64,000 bases of DNA from Halorubrum vacuolatum (GTDB lineage: Archaea; Halobacteriota; Halobacteria; Halobacteriales; Haloferacaceae). A program made the translations under genes and the position numbers. Under the pieces are notes generated by a model. It was not told where the DNA came from and made no database searches. It saw nothing but the letters and a program-made list of their open reading frames with translations. The DNA is taken from NCBI RefSeq assembly GCF_900188065.1, contig NZ_FZNQ01000004.1:62001-126000 (forward strand), given 5' to 3'. Of this stretch, positions 56,951 through 64,000 are shown one piece after another (the first letter of the stretch is position 1; each line of letters opens with the position of its first letter).

Positions 56951-59479
56951 TCACTCGTACGGGCTTCCGACGACCTCGCGGATCCGATCCGCGGTGACCG
57001 CTCCAACGCCGTCGACTTCCAGGAGTTCCTCGCGCTCCGCGGTCATCACCGCCTCCACGCTGCCGAGGTGTTCCAACAGCGCCCGGGCGGTGATCGGACC
57101 GATGTCGGCGATGCTGGAGACGACGTACTCCTGTTGTTCCGCGCGCGTTTTCGTCGTCTTCTCGCCGTGCAGGCTCACCTCCCGATCCCGGGTCTCCTGT
57201 TCGCGCCGGGCGATCGTCGCCAACAGCGCCGTCGTGTCGGCCTCGCTTTCGGTCCGAAGAACGCTCACGCCGAAATCGACCGCGAGCGCCGAGAGCGCTC
57301 CACGGATCGCGTTCGGATCGATGTCGCGCTGGCCGTAGAGGTTCTCCCCCTCGACGATCACGATGGGACGTGCATACGCCCGGGAGAGTTCGCCGACCTG
57401 TTCGAAGAGCGACCGGTCCGAATCGAGCATCGAGTCGACGAAGTCGGCGGCGGATTTCCGCTCGACGGCGACGCGGTCCGAGAGGACGTAGTCGCCGACC
57501 GCCAGCGTCTCCAACCGGGTTACGAGTCCGTCGCGCGTCGAGAGATCCTTCGCGATCGAGGAGTCGAGTTCGCGCTGGTCGATGACGACCTCGACGCCCT
57601 CGTCGACGCCTGCGGTGGCGACGACCCCGTTTTCGTCGCTATCGCCGTCGGCCTCGTCGTCCTCGCTGTTATCGTTGCTGTCGCTGTCGCCGCCGTCATC
57701 ACCCGCCTCGGCGCCGGCATCGCCGCCATCTTTCCCCCCGTTCCGAACCTCGGCCGCGAAATCCGTGAGCGCAGGATCCTCCGAGTCGTCCGCGGACACA
57801 TCGGCCGTAGCCACGTCGTCTGCGGCCGCGTCGGCCGCTCCCGATCCATTCTCGGCGGGCCGTGCTGTCGGTTTCTCCTCATCACCCGCCGACGTGGCGA
57901 ACGCATCGAGTCCCGCCTGCCCGTCGCCGACGCGCGATTCGATCTCGTCGGTTGCCGCTTTTAATTCAGAGAGCTCCGACTCCATCCGTTTCTCGCGGCG
58001 TCTGGAGATCCAAAAGAACGCCTCATCGCGGGTGTCTTTCGCCATCAACACGACGACCTCACCGCTTGCCTGCCGGCCGGTTCGGCCCTTCCGTTGGATC
58101 GAGCGGATCGCCGTCGGGACCGGTTCATAAAAACAGACGAGGTCGACCTCCGGCACGTCGAGGCCCTCCTCGGCGACGCTCGTCGAGACGAGCACCTCGA
58201 ACTCGCCCGCCCTGAAGGCGTCGAGTGTCTCCTGTTGTTGCTTCTGGGTCATCCCGTCGGAGCCCTCCTTGTCGCCCTGCCCGACGAACTTGCGCACCTC
58301 GAAGCTCGTTTCGAGGAAGTCGACAAGTGCCTCCGCCGTGTCCCGCGATTCGGTGAAGAGGATCGCCCGCTCGCCGTCGTTGATCCCGAGCGTCTCCGCG
58401 AGCAGGATACGGGCCTGTGAGAACTTCGGGTGGAGCCCGTCGAACGACTCGGCCTCCCGCATCGCCCGCCTGACGGCCGGATCCGCGATCATCCGCTGGC
58501 TCGCCTTCGAGGCGCCCGAGGAGCGCGCCGCGTTGCGCTGGCGCTCGAAGTACCGCCGGACCGACTCGACCGACTGCGTCTCCACGAGCTCGACGGCCCG
58601 CCGGAGCTTCATCACCTCGGCGTGGACGGACATCCCCTTGTACCCGTCCGAGTTGTCCGCGTCCATCATCTTCCGGAGGGTCCCGCGCATCCCGTTGAGG
58701 TCGCGCTGGGAGAGGTCGGGATTCGTCGAGTTCGTCACGCCGAGCGACTTCAGCGTCTCCAACCGGTCCGAGATCACCTCGTTCAACGCGTCGCGGATCG
58801 CAAGCACCTCCGGGGGTAGCTCGACTTCGATCCATCGAACGTCGGTGTCGTGGGTGTACTCCGAGACGTCGGCGTCGCCCTCGGTCATCACCTCGACGTT
58901 GCGGAGACCGAGATTCGTACAGACCGTCTCGATCTCCTCGGTGTCGCCGCCGGGCGAGGCGGACATCCCCGTGACGAGCGGGTCGGCGGCGTCCGCGTGG
59001 TACCGCTCGGCGATGTAGACGTAGGCGTACTCGCCGGTCGCGCGGTGACACTCGTCGAAGGTGAGGTGGGTGACGTCCCGCAACGAGATCCGGTTTCCGA
59101 CGAGGTCGTTCTCGACGACCTGCGGCGTCGCGATCACGATCCGCGCGTCCGCCCAGAGCGCGGCGCGGTCGTCGGGTTTCACGTCCCCGGTGAAGACGAC
59201 GATCTCCTCGTCGGGGATCGTGAGCGCCTCGCGGTAGAACTCGGCGTGCTGCTGGACGAGCGGTTTCGTCGGCGCCAAAAAGAGCGCCTTGCCGCCGGCC
59301 GCGTGAAGCCGCTCGGCGGTGACGAGCAGGCTGACGGTGGTCTTGCCGAGGCCGGTCGGGAGACAGACGAGGGTGTGTGCGTCCCGGGCCGCGTCGGCGA
59401 GTTGGAGCTGGTAGCGCCGCCGCTGGAGGAAGTCGTCGACGAGCAGCGGGTGGTCGATGCCGGCGGCCTCGGTCGCCAT
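56951..59479 (-). CDS. hef: Hef: helicase-nuclease of the XPF/FANCM family
   Basis: 842 aa, replication-fork repair protein. The helicase part (1-510) has CLPTGLGKTTVSLLV (Walker A), FDECHRATGEYAYV (DECH box), GMSASPGGDTEEIE, and QRKGRTGRQASGEVV (motif VI). A disordered, very acidic linker of about 110 residues (GGDSDSNDNSEDDEADGDSD) separates it from the XPF nuclease domain with IDQRELDSSI and VERKSAADFVDSML (ERKxxxD), plus tandem HhH motifs ADIGPITARALLEHLG and VDGVGAVTADRIREV. In Haloferax, hef is essential when Hjc is missing (recalled). It starts MATEAAGIDHPLLVDDFLQ at 59479. Confidence 0.96.
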   Translation of the reverse strand: MATEAAGIDHPLLVDDFLQRRRYQLQLADAARDAHTLVCLPTGLGKTTVSLLVTAERLHAAGGKALFLAPTKPLVQQHAEFYREALTIPDEEIVVFTGDVKPDDRAALWADARIVIATPQVVENDLVGNRISLRDVTHLTFDECHRATGEYAYVYIAERYHADAADPLVTGMSASPGGDTEEIETVCTNLGLRNVEVMTEGDADVSEYTHDTDVRWIEVELPPEVLAIRDALNEVISDRLETLKSLGVTNSTNPDLSQRDLNGMRGTLRKMMDADNSDGYKGMSVHAEVMKLRRAVELVETQSVESVRRYFERQRNAARSSGASKASQRMIADPAVRRAMREAESFDGLHPKFSQARILLAETLGINDGERAILFTESRDTAEALVDFLETSFEVRKFVGQGDKEGSDGMTQKQQQETLDAFRAGEFEVLVSTSVAEEGLDVPEVDLVCFYEPVPTAIRSIQRKGRTGRQASGEVVVLMAKDTRDEAFFWISRRREKRMESELSELKAATDEIESRVGDGQAGLDAFATSAGDEEKPTARPAENGSGAADAAADDVATADVSADDSEDPALTDFAAEVRNGGKDGGDAGAEAGDDGGDSDSNDNSEDDEADGDSDENGVVATAGVDEGVEVVIDQRELDSSIAKDLSTRDGLVTRLETLAVGDYVLSDRVAVERKSAADFVDSMLDSDRSLFEQVGELSRAYARPIVIVEGENLYGQRDIDPNAIRGALSALAVDFGVSVLRTESEADTTALLATIARREQETRDREVSLHGEKTTKTRAEQQEYVVSSIADIGPITARALLEHLGSVEAVMTAEREELLEVDGVGAVTADRIREVVGSPYE

Positions 59480-59531
59480 CGGCGGCTCTTGGCCGGCTTC
59501 GGCCTAAAGGCTTCGCGAAGCGCGGTGAAAG

Positions 59532-59636
59532 TTATCGCTCGCCGTCCTCACGCTCCCGGAGGTCATCCGGGACGCGCTCGTCGGTCAACTCCGCCCACTC
59601 GACGAGTCGGTTTCCGGATGTCGTGTGCGTGCTCAT
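59532..59636 (-). CDS. 34-residue leaderless microprotein
   Basis: ATG at 59634-59636 to TAA at 59532-59534, encoding MSTHTTSGNRLVEWAELTDE and a further 14 charged residues ending REREDGER. An ACGTTAAGATT box (about 59659-59669, minus strand) lies 27 nt before the ATG, exactly the geometry of the larger leaderless genes nearby. A longer in-frame ORF runs upstream but ignores that promoter. It is divergent from the DUF5807-like gene and directly upstream of hef. I know short haloarchaeal proteins with a VEWAxLTxxRVPxxLR-like body; no function is known. Confidence 0.6.
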   Translation of the reverse strand: MSTHTTSGNRLVEWAELTDERVPDDLREREDGER

Positions 59637-59783
59637 CACGCGCCACGTCTCCCTCATGAATCTTAACGTTTTCTCCGATTCCCGCCGGATCGGAGCGGAT
59701 CGCCACCGATCGACGGTCCGTCCCGCCCGCCAACGCCGATCCGAACACGGTCGGCTTTTAGGGCCGACGCCCGTCGGGCCGGC

Positions 59784-60221
59784 ATGGACACCCTCGAAGC
59801 GTTTCTGGCCGGCGATCGGCTCGACGACGTCGTGCTCTTCATCAGCGACGCGTATCTGGAGGACGACTCGCGGCTTCGATCGGTCGGGGTCGAAACCGAC
59901 GCGGGCGTTCGGCTCGTCCTCGACGGCGAGAAAGGGCGATCGGCGTTTCAGGCCGGCACCGGCATGGACGCGATGGCGTTCGCAAAGGAGGCGATGGGCA
60001 ACGACGGCTCGATCGCGCGAACGCTCGACGCCGGCGAGTGCCCGTTCGCCGATGCGGAGCCCGACGTGGAACATACGGTCCGGTTCGTCTTCGCGTTCGC
60101 TGAGGCGCAGAACGAGGAGGTCGGCGGCATCTACGCCGATGGCGACGTCGTCCACGCCTACGCACACTGTGCCTGCGGCGAGAGCTATTCGGATCGGTGG
60201 GTCGTCGGCGAGCGGGCATAA
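59784..60221 (+). CDS. DUF5807-like haloarchaeal protein
   Basis: 145 aa soluble protein. TLEAFLAGDRLDDVVLFISD, VRLVLDGEKGRSAFQAGTGM, RTLDAGECPFADAEPDVEHT and a terminal cysteine pair in AYAHCACGESYSDRWVVGE are visible. The DxxxC...CAC arrangement suggests a possible metal site. A GGCTTTTAG box at 59753-59761 is 26 nt upstream of the ATG. I associate it with DUF5807 from memory. An imperfect 31-bp duplication (60206-60236 and 60237-60267) follows the stop. Confidence 0.78.
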   Translation: MDTLEAFLAGDRLDDVVLFISDAYLEDDSRLRSVGVETDAGVRLVLDGEKGRSAFQAGTGMDAMAFAKEAMGNDGSIARTLDAGECPFADAEPDVEHTVRFVFAFAEAQNEEVGGIYADGDVVHAYAHCACGESYSDRWVVGERA

Positions 60222-60397
60222 GGGCGGGTCGCGGCTCGGCGAACGCGCATAACAGCGAGTCGCGGCTTACACCCGTCAGACGATCGTCCACTGGCGATCG
60301 CATCGAAACCCACGGCACAGGAAGGGATGGGCGCAGACGGTCCGACGCACCCGGCAATCGAAGATGGCCGATCACGGAAAGACGCCCCGGAATAAGA

Positions 60398-61654
60398 ATG
60401 TTGAATACCGGAACGAGGCGATATCTCTCCGCTTCGACGTTGTTCCTCCGTTATCTCTCCGCGTTCGGTTCCGAACTGAAACACCTCGGAAGCGACGGTC
60501 GGGGGAGCCTGCTCCTCGCCATCGGAGCCGGGTGGGGCTTGACCACCGGCGCGAGGACGATCTATCCCGTGTTGCTTCCTCACCTCCGTGCTTCGTACGG
60601 ACTCACCCTCACGGGCGCCGGAGCGCTGTTGACGGTCCTGTTCGCCACCTACGCGCTCGGACAGCTCCCCGGCGGGATCCTCGCGGATCGGATCGGCGAG
60701 CGGAAGACGCTGACGCTGAGTTTGGGGGTCTCATCGGTCGCCCTCCTGTTCGTCGTCCTCTCCCGCTCAAGTCCCGTCCTGTTCGTCCTGACGGCCCTGT
60801 TTGGGTTCGGCGTCGGCCTCTATGCGATCGCTCGGTTCACCGCCATCGCTACGCTCTATCCGGAGCGGTACGGAACCGCGATCGGCGTGACCAACGCCGC
60901 TCCCGAGGTCGGACAGGCGGTGTTGCCACCGGTCGCGGGCGTCGTCGCGGCGGCGGTGGGCTGGCAGTTCGGGTTCGGGTTCGCCATCCCGCTGTTCCTG
61001 ATCATCGCGGTCGTGCTCTGGACGTCCCTGCCGGCGCATACGGCCGGCGAACGGGGCGCGGTCGACACCTTCTCCTCGGAGACGCTCCGGGTTCTTCGCT
61101 CGGAACTGCGGAAACCGCCGGTCGTGCTCGCGACCCTCCTGATGATCCTGGGAATCTCCGTCTGGCAGGCGTTCACCGGCTTCTACCCGACGTACCTCAC
61201 CGAGGAGAAGGGACTCTCCTCGCCGGTCGCGAGCGTGCTCTTCGGGCTGTACTTCGGAGCCACGGCGTTCGTTCACCCGCTTTCGGGGGCGATCTACGAC
61301 CGGCTAGGCGTCAGGTTCACCTACGCGGTCGTCGGCCTCTCCGTCCCCGCACTGGTCGCGCTCACCGTCGTCGAGAACGTCTGGTTGCTCGTCGTCATCT
61401 CGATCCTGTTGGGAACGCTCCTCGGGTTCGAGACGTCCACGGAGTCGTATCTCGTCAGGACCCTCCCCTCAAGCGTCGAGGGAACGGGGTTCGGCATCCT
61501 CAGAACCACCATCTTCGCCGTCGGGGCGACGAGCCCGATCGTGTTCGGTGCCGCCGCCGATCGCGACTTCTTCGACGAGATGTTCCTCCTCTTGGCGGCG
61601 ATCCTCTTCGTCATGGTCGTGCTCGCGACCCGACTCCCCGTCGCGACGGACTGA
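60398..61654 (+). CDS. Major facilitator superfamily transporter
   Basis: 418 aa, twelve transmembrane helices. GARTIYPVLLPHLRASYGLT (helix 1-2), LGQLPGGILADRIGERKTLT (the MFS loop 2-3 motif GxxaDRxGxrk), FGFGVGLYAIARFTAIATLY and SVEGTGFGILRTTIFAVGAT are typical. The ATG 60398 starts MLNTGTRRYLSASTLFL; the frame is open further upstream to 60197, where it overlaps the DUF5807-like gene. Substrate unknown. It is convergent with the integrase (89 nt between stops), so it is probably a resident gene next to the element. Confidence 0.86.
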   Translation: MLNTGTRRYLSASTLFLRYLSAFGSELKHLGSDGRGSLLLAIGAGWGLTTGARTIYPVLLPHLRASYGLTLTGAGALLTVLFATYALGQLPGGILADRIGERKTLTLSLGVSSVALLFVVLSRSSPVLFVLTALFGFGVGLYAIARFTAIATLYPERYGTAIGVTNAAPEVGQAVLPPVAGVVAAAVGWQFGFGFAIPLFLIIAVVLWTSLPAHTAGERGAVDTFSSETLRVLRSELRKPPVVLATLLMILGISVWQAFTGFYPTYLTEEKGLSSPVASVLFGLYFGATAFVHPLSGAIYDRLGVRFTYAVVGLSVPALVALTVVENVWLLVVISILLGTLLGFETSTESYLVRTLPSSVEGTGFGILRTTIFAVGATSPIVFGAAADRDFFDEMFLLLAAILFVMVVLATRLPVATD

Positions 61655-61743
61655 TCTGGAACCACGAAACCGACGGTTGTCGTACGAGCACGATGGGGTC
61701 TCGCTATCTCGGAATGTGCTGCGTTCGGTTGGGCACACATTGG

Positions 61744-62793
61744 CTATAAGTCTGGAAGGTACTCGCTGCGCTGTTCAGCCTGTTCGCGGTCGGACCGTCG
61801 GTCGTAGTGACGATCGAGAATATCCTCGCTTGCGTTCAGGCGATCTTTAACGACTCGACGAGGCACGTCCTCTCGTCGATAGTACGTGACACGCCCGCTC
61901 CGAACATCGTGCGGAGATCTCGACGAGGGACATTTGCTTGCGTGATCGAGATGGGTAGCTTCGCACTCATCGACGACCCGATCATGCGGGCACGGTTCTC
62001 CCCGCCAGCATGGACGGGTGACTCGGTAGAGTGTCGTCCGTAGCGTGTTTGCAGCTGGTCGACCATACTCGGTAGTGATCAGGGGTTGCCGCCCGTGCTC
62101 GTCAGTCACATCGTGTCGATGATAGTCGATGTAATCCGCGATGTACTGCGCCGTCGGTTCGCTAATTCGATTCCACCGCGTTCCCTTTTCTTGATTCTTG
62201 AGCGGAGTTCCGGTATCCGGTCGGTGAACGAAGTGGATGGCTGGTCCGTTCACGCGCGGGTGGGTTCCATCGAGATCAACGTCCCGAAGGTCGAGCCCCC
62301 GAATGGCTCCCGTTCGTGCGCCCGTTTTCCAGAGCAACAGCAGAACGATGTGATCACGCGAGCCCGGCTGTGCGTGTTCGAGGTAGTCCAGAATTTCGAG
62401 CACCCTGTCGGCTTCGAGAGTCGAATCGGAAACGTCCTCTCCGTTCGACATTCTCGGGAGAGCAACCTGTTCGTAGAGGGTCGCGGGGACCGCATCAATA
62501 TCGGCGGCAAAACGAAGAAATCGACGAAGGGATGCGAGTTGGCTCTTGAGCGTAACCCGCTTGATTGGGTCACGCCCATCTCCATGTCCTTCGCGTCTCC
62601 AGGTGCGGTAGCGGTAGAGATGTCTCCCAGTTAGGTCGTTCAGATCCTCGATATCGTGCTCGTCACAGAATTGAAGAAACGCAAGAAGTCGATGCTTTTC
62701 AGCTCGACGAGTTGATTCCGCATGCTCGTCGCGCATGGCGCTATGGAACATCTCGACCGCATCTACCGGTGTGATGGGGTCGAGTTCACTCAT
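61744..62793 (-). CDS. Tyrosine recombinase / integrase of an integrated element
   Basis: 349 aa. The N-terminal SAM-like core-binding domain (residues about 8-105; RAEKHRLLAFLQFCDEHDIE, LKSQLASLRRFLRFAADIDA) precedes the catalytic domain. The first arginine is in WKTGARTGAIRGLDLRDVD, the H-x-x-R pair in SPHDVRSGRVTYYR, and the nucleophile in DILDRHYDRRSD. Between them lies a cysteine-rich insert (CWRGEPCPHDRVVDECEATH ... KC), a candidate zinc knuckle seen in many haloarchaeal integrases. It is divergent from a winged-helix regulator across two matching operators, and marks the start of AT-richer DNA. The matching att site is outside or unrecognised. Confidence 0.92.
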   Translation of the reverse strand: MSELDPITPVDAVEMFHSAMRDEHAESTRRAEKHRLLAFLQFCDEHDIEDLNDLTGRHLYRYRTWRREGHGDGRDPIKRVTLKSQLASLRRFLRFAADIDAVPATLYEQVALPRMSNGEDVSDSTLEADRVLEILDYLEHAQPGSRDHIVLLLLWKTGARTGAIRGLDLRDVDLDGTHPRVNGPAIHFVHRPDTGTPLKNQEKGTRWNRISEPTAQYIADYIDYHRHDVTDEHGRQPLITTEYGRPAANTLRTTLYRVTRPCWRGEPCPHDRVVDECEATHLDHASKCPSSRSPHDVRSGRVTYYRREDVPRRVVKDRLNASEDILDRHYDRRSDREQAEQRSEYLPDL

Positions 62794-62870
62794 GTCCCCT
62801 AGAGATACCGTTCGTGTCTACCGCTCCTTTCGCTGGCATATCATAACCGTAGGAGCCTTACCCAATAAAG

Positions 62871-62888
62871 ATTTCCTAATTAGGAAAT
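62871..62888. promoter_or_regulatory. Operator 1 of the integrase/regulator switch
   Basis: Perfect 18-bp palindrome ATTTCCTAATTAGGAAAT, i.e. TTTCC-N6-GGAAA, lying 78 nt before the integrase start and 73 nt before the regulator start. The same half-sites recur in operator 2, 40 bp away. Confidence 0.7.
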
Positions 62889-62910
62889 AACAAACAGAAC
62901 TCTAAGATTG

Positions 62911-62928
62911 GTTTCCCAGAAAGGAAAC
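62911..62928. promoter_or_regulatory. Operator 2 of the integrase/regulator switch
   Basis: GTTTCC-CAGAAA-GGAAAC, again TTTCC-N6-GGAAA, directly upstream of the TATTATTA box (62931-62938) that precedes the regulator ATG (62961) by about 27 nt. Repressor bound here would block its own promoter. Confidence 0.7.
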
Positions 62929-62960
62929 GGTATTATTATCTTCGAGTTATAACTGCGACT

Positions 62961-63335
62961 ATGAGTGATACTGAAGGGGAAGACGAAGTGGTGGAGGCCG
63001 ACGATCCATCAGACTTAGATTACAGTATTGATCTCTCTGGGGATGCTACACCGGTTATTAGTGGTAACCCTCCTGACTGGTTTACCGATGCAGATGCACA
63101 GATTCTATTCGTGATGTATACCGGGTTAGTTCTGACACCCTCGATAATTGCAGATAATACAGAGATCACACGTCAAACGGTAGGCAAGCGGTTGAATACA
63201 CTTCGAGCAGCAGGGTTCGTTGAAAAACTGGACCGAGGAAAGTATCAAATCACGCGAGATGGAGCGTTTGTTGTTTCCGGAGATCTAGAACTCTACGATA
63301 ACACCGATCGATCTCCCCCTGAAGAGTATCTGTAA
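62961..63335 (+). CDS. Winged-helix transcriptional regulator of the element
   Basis: 124 aa. The acidic first 45 residues (EDEVVEADDPSDLDYSIDLS) are followed by a winged helix: PDWFTDADAQILFVMYTGLV, SIIADNTEITRQTVGKRLNT (helix-turn-helix), AAGFVEKLDRGKYQITRDGA (wing). It resembles the PhiH1 repressor-type regulators common in haloarchaeal proviruses and plasmids. It is divergent from the integrase with two TTTCC-N6-GGAAA palindromes between them, one abutting its own promoter box, so autoregulation and integrase control are expected. GC is clearly below the chromosome average. Confidence 0.8.
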   Translation: MSDTEGEDEVVEADDPSDLDYSIDLSGDATPVISGNPPDWFTDADAQILFVMYTGLVLTPSIIADNTEITRQTVGKRLNTLRAAGFVEKLDRGKYQITRDGAFVVSGDLELYDNTDRSPPEEYL

Positions 63336-63476
63336 AACCGGCTGACCGGCTCTACCAAAATTTAAAGAGTTGGTTTGTAATGAAAACTTACAACTACAAT
63401 TGATTCTCAAGAAATTCCTCATTTAGTGAACTATCTAACTTATACAGTTGAGTCGTGTTATTAAGAGACACAATCA

Positions 63477-64000
63477 ATGAAGGCAGTAATTCAGGGTGAG
63501 ATTCATGTTTCAAGTACGGATAGATGTCTCCTTGATTCTCGTTTAGATCAAAATGCAGACGCGTTATTTGTGGAGGCGAGAGAAGACCGTGTCGGGCCAG
63601 ATGGCTGGTCTGTAGGATATCTTTCTTTTTTGATCGGGATTCTCATTCTGTACTGGTTACAGGATGTCTTATCTAATGGACCCGGAATCAAAGAGAAAAC
63701 TAATCTGCCTATTCACGATGAGATCGATACACCTCTTCCGGAGCTGTATGCTGAGTTGCCCCAGAGTTGGATAGTTACGTTAGGGATACCCACCGCGATT
63801 ATTTTTGTTGCGGGATTGTTGATTCCATCTTTCCCAATTCCGTTTATCAACGAACCAGTGATTGTTGGTGTCATATTCACACTTTCAATGAGATTACTGA
63901 TGTTAATCTCGGCTATTTGTCTGTTCTCATTCGGCCTAATAATTCTTGAAGAAAAACGGATTGGAACCCGTGACCAACACATGGCAAGCGAGATCGACAG
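63477..64000 (+). CDS. Membrane protein, incomplete at window end
   Basis: Open frame from ATG 63477 to the end of the window (174 codons, no stop). The N-terminal 45 residues (MKAVIQGEIHVSSTDRCLLD, ADALFVEAREDR) are soluble and faintly recall the GxxHV...VExR pattern of TraB/PrgY proteins. Three hydrophobic segments follow at roughly 52-68 (GYLSFLIGILILYWL), 105-125 (IVTLGIPTAIIFVAGLLIP) and 135-160 (VGVIFTLSMRLLMLISAICL). GTGTTATTAAG at 63455-63465 is a possible promoter. AT-rich codon use unlike the chromosome. The TraB link is weak; best called unknown membrane protein of the element. Confidence 0.55.
   Translation, partial: MKAVIQGEIHVSSTDRCLLDSRLDQNADALFVEAREDRVGPDGWSVGYLSFLIGILILYWLQDVLSNGPGIKEKTNLPIHDEIDTPLPELYAELPQSWIVTLGIPTAIIFVAGLLIPSFPIPFINEPVIVGVIFTLSMRLLMLISAICLFSFGLIILEEKRIGTRDQHMASEID

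Noticed and set aside
60206-60267. Imperfect 31-bp duplication after the DUF5807-like gene
   Set aside because: Too degenerate to call a repeat element; noted in the gene entry only.

Overview
The window is chromosomal DNA from an extremely halophilic archaeon (class Halobacteria). I infer this from the high GC, the acidic Asp/Glu-rich proteins, the many haloarchaea-specific families (CheF pair, HVO_0476-type zinc finger, DUF5807-like, DUF5816-like), and a promoter style in which an AT-rich box sits about 26-30 nt before a start codon with almost no leader. A Halorubrum-like relative seems plausible, but the genus cannot be fixed from sequence alone.

Layout. 1-20.8 kb is mostly housekeeping: surE, carA with a divergent Lrp-type regulator around a 19-bp palindrome, idi, a lower-GC AbrB/VapC toxin-antitoxin pair, tRNA-Ser(UGA), superoxide dismutase, a site-2 protease, an MgtE magnesium transporter preceded by a previously unlisted 48-codon upstream ORF, a NOG1-like GTPase, dodecin, a CBS protein coupled to glyS, and a dolichol-kinase-like protein. 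21.2-22.65 kb is a tRNA-Leu(UAA) gene followed by a tandem array of units that each end in a copy of the tRNA 3' end; a two-gene winged-helix/MazF-like cassette splits one unit. 23.5-33.2 kb is a chemotaxis region: cheB-cheA-cheR-HEAT-cheF on plus, and cheW, KaiC-like ATPases and a second cheF on minus. 33-36.5 kb holds a plant-type 2Fe-2S ferredoxin and prs.

36.5-45 kb carries an iron-type ABC permease and binding lipoprotein behind a perfect TTTAGGTTAACCTAAA palindrome, then a complete four-gene 2-oxoacid dehydrogenase operon (E1a-E1b-E2-E3). 45-56.2 kb holds thrB, pdxS, an aldehyde:ferredoxin-oxidoreductase-family protein lacking all four expected iron-sulfur cysteines beside mobA, an M20 amidohydrolase, the overlapping tetrapyrrole genes hemC-cobA-hemD, and sufS-sufU. 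56-61.7 kb has an SSSCA1-like protein, the Hef helicase-nuclease, a 34-residue microgene, a DUF5807-like protein and an MFS transporter. From 61.7 kb an integrated element begins: a tyrosine recombinase, two matching TTTCC-N6-GGAAA operators, a winged-helix regulator and AT-richer DNA with a truncated membrane-protein ORF running off the end.

The most unusual items are the leaderless upstream ORF coupled to mgtE, the tRNA-Leu 3'-end array with its toxin-antitoxin cassette, the cysteine-less AOR homologue, and the two-operator switch of the terminal element.
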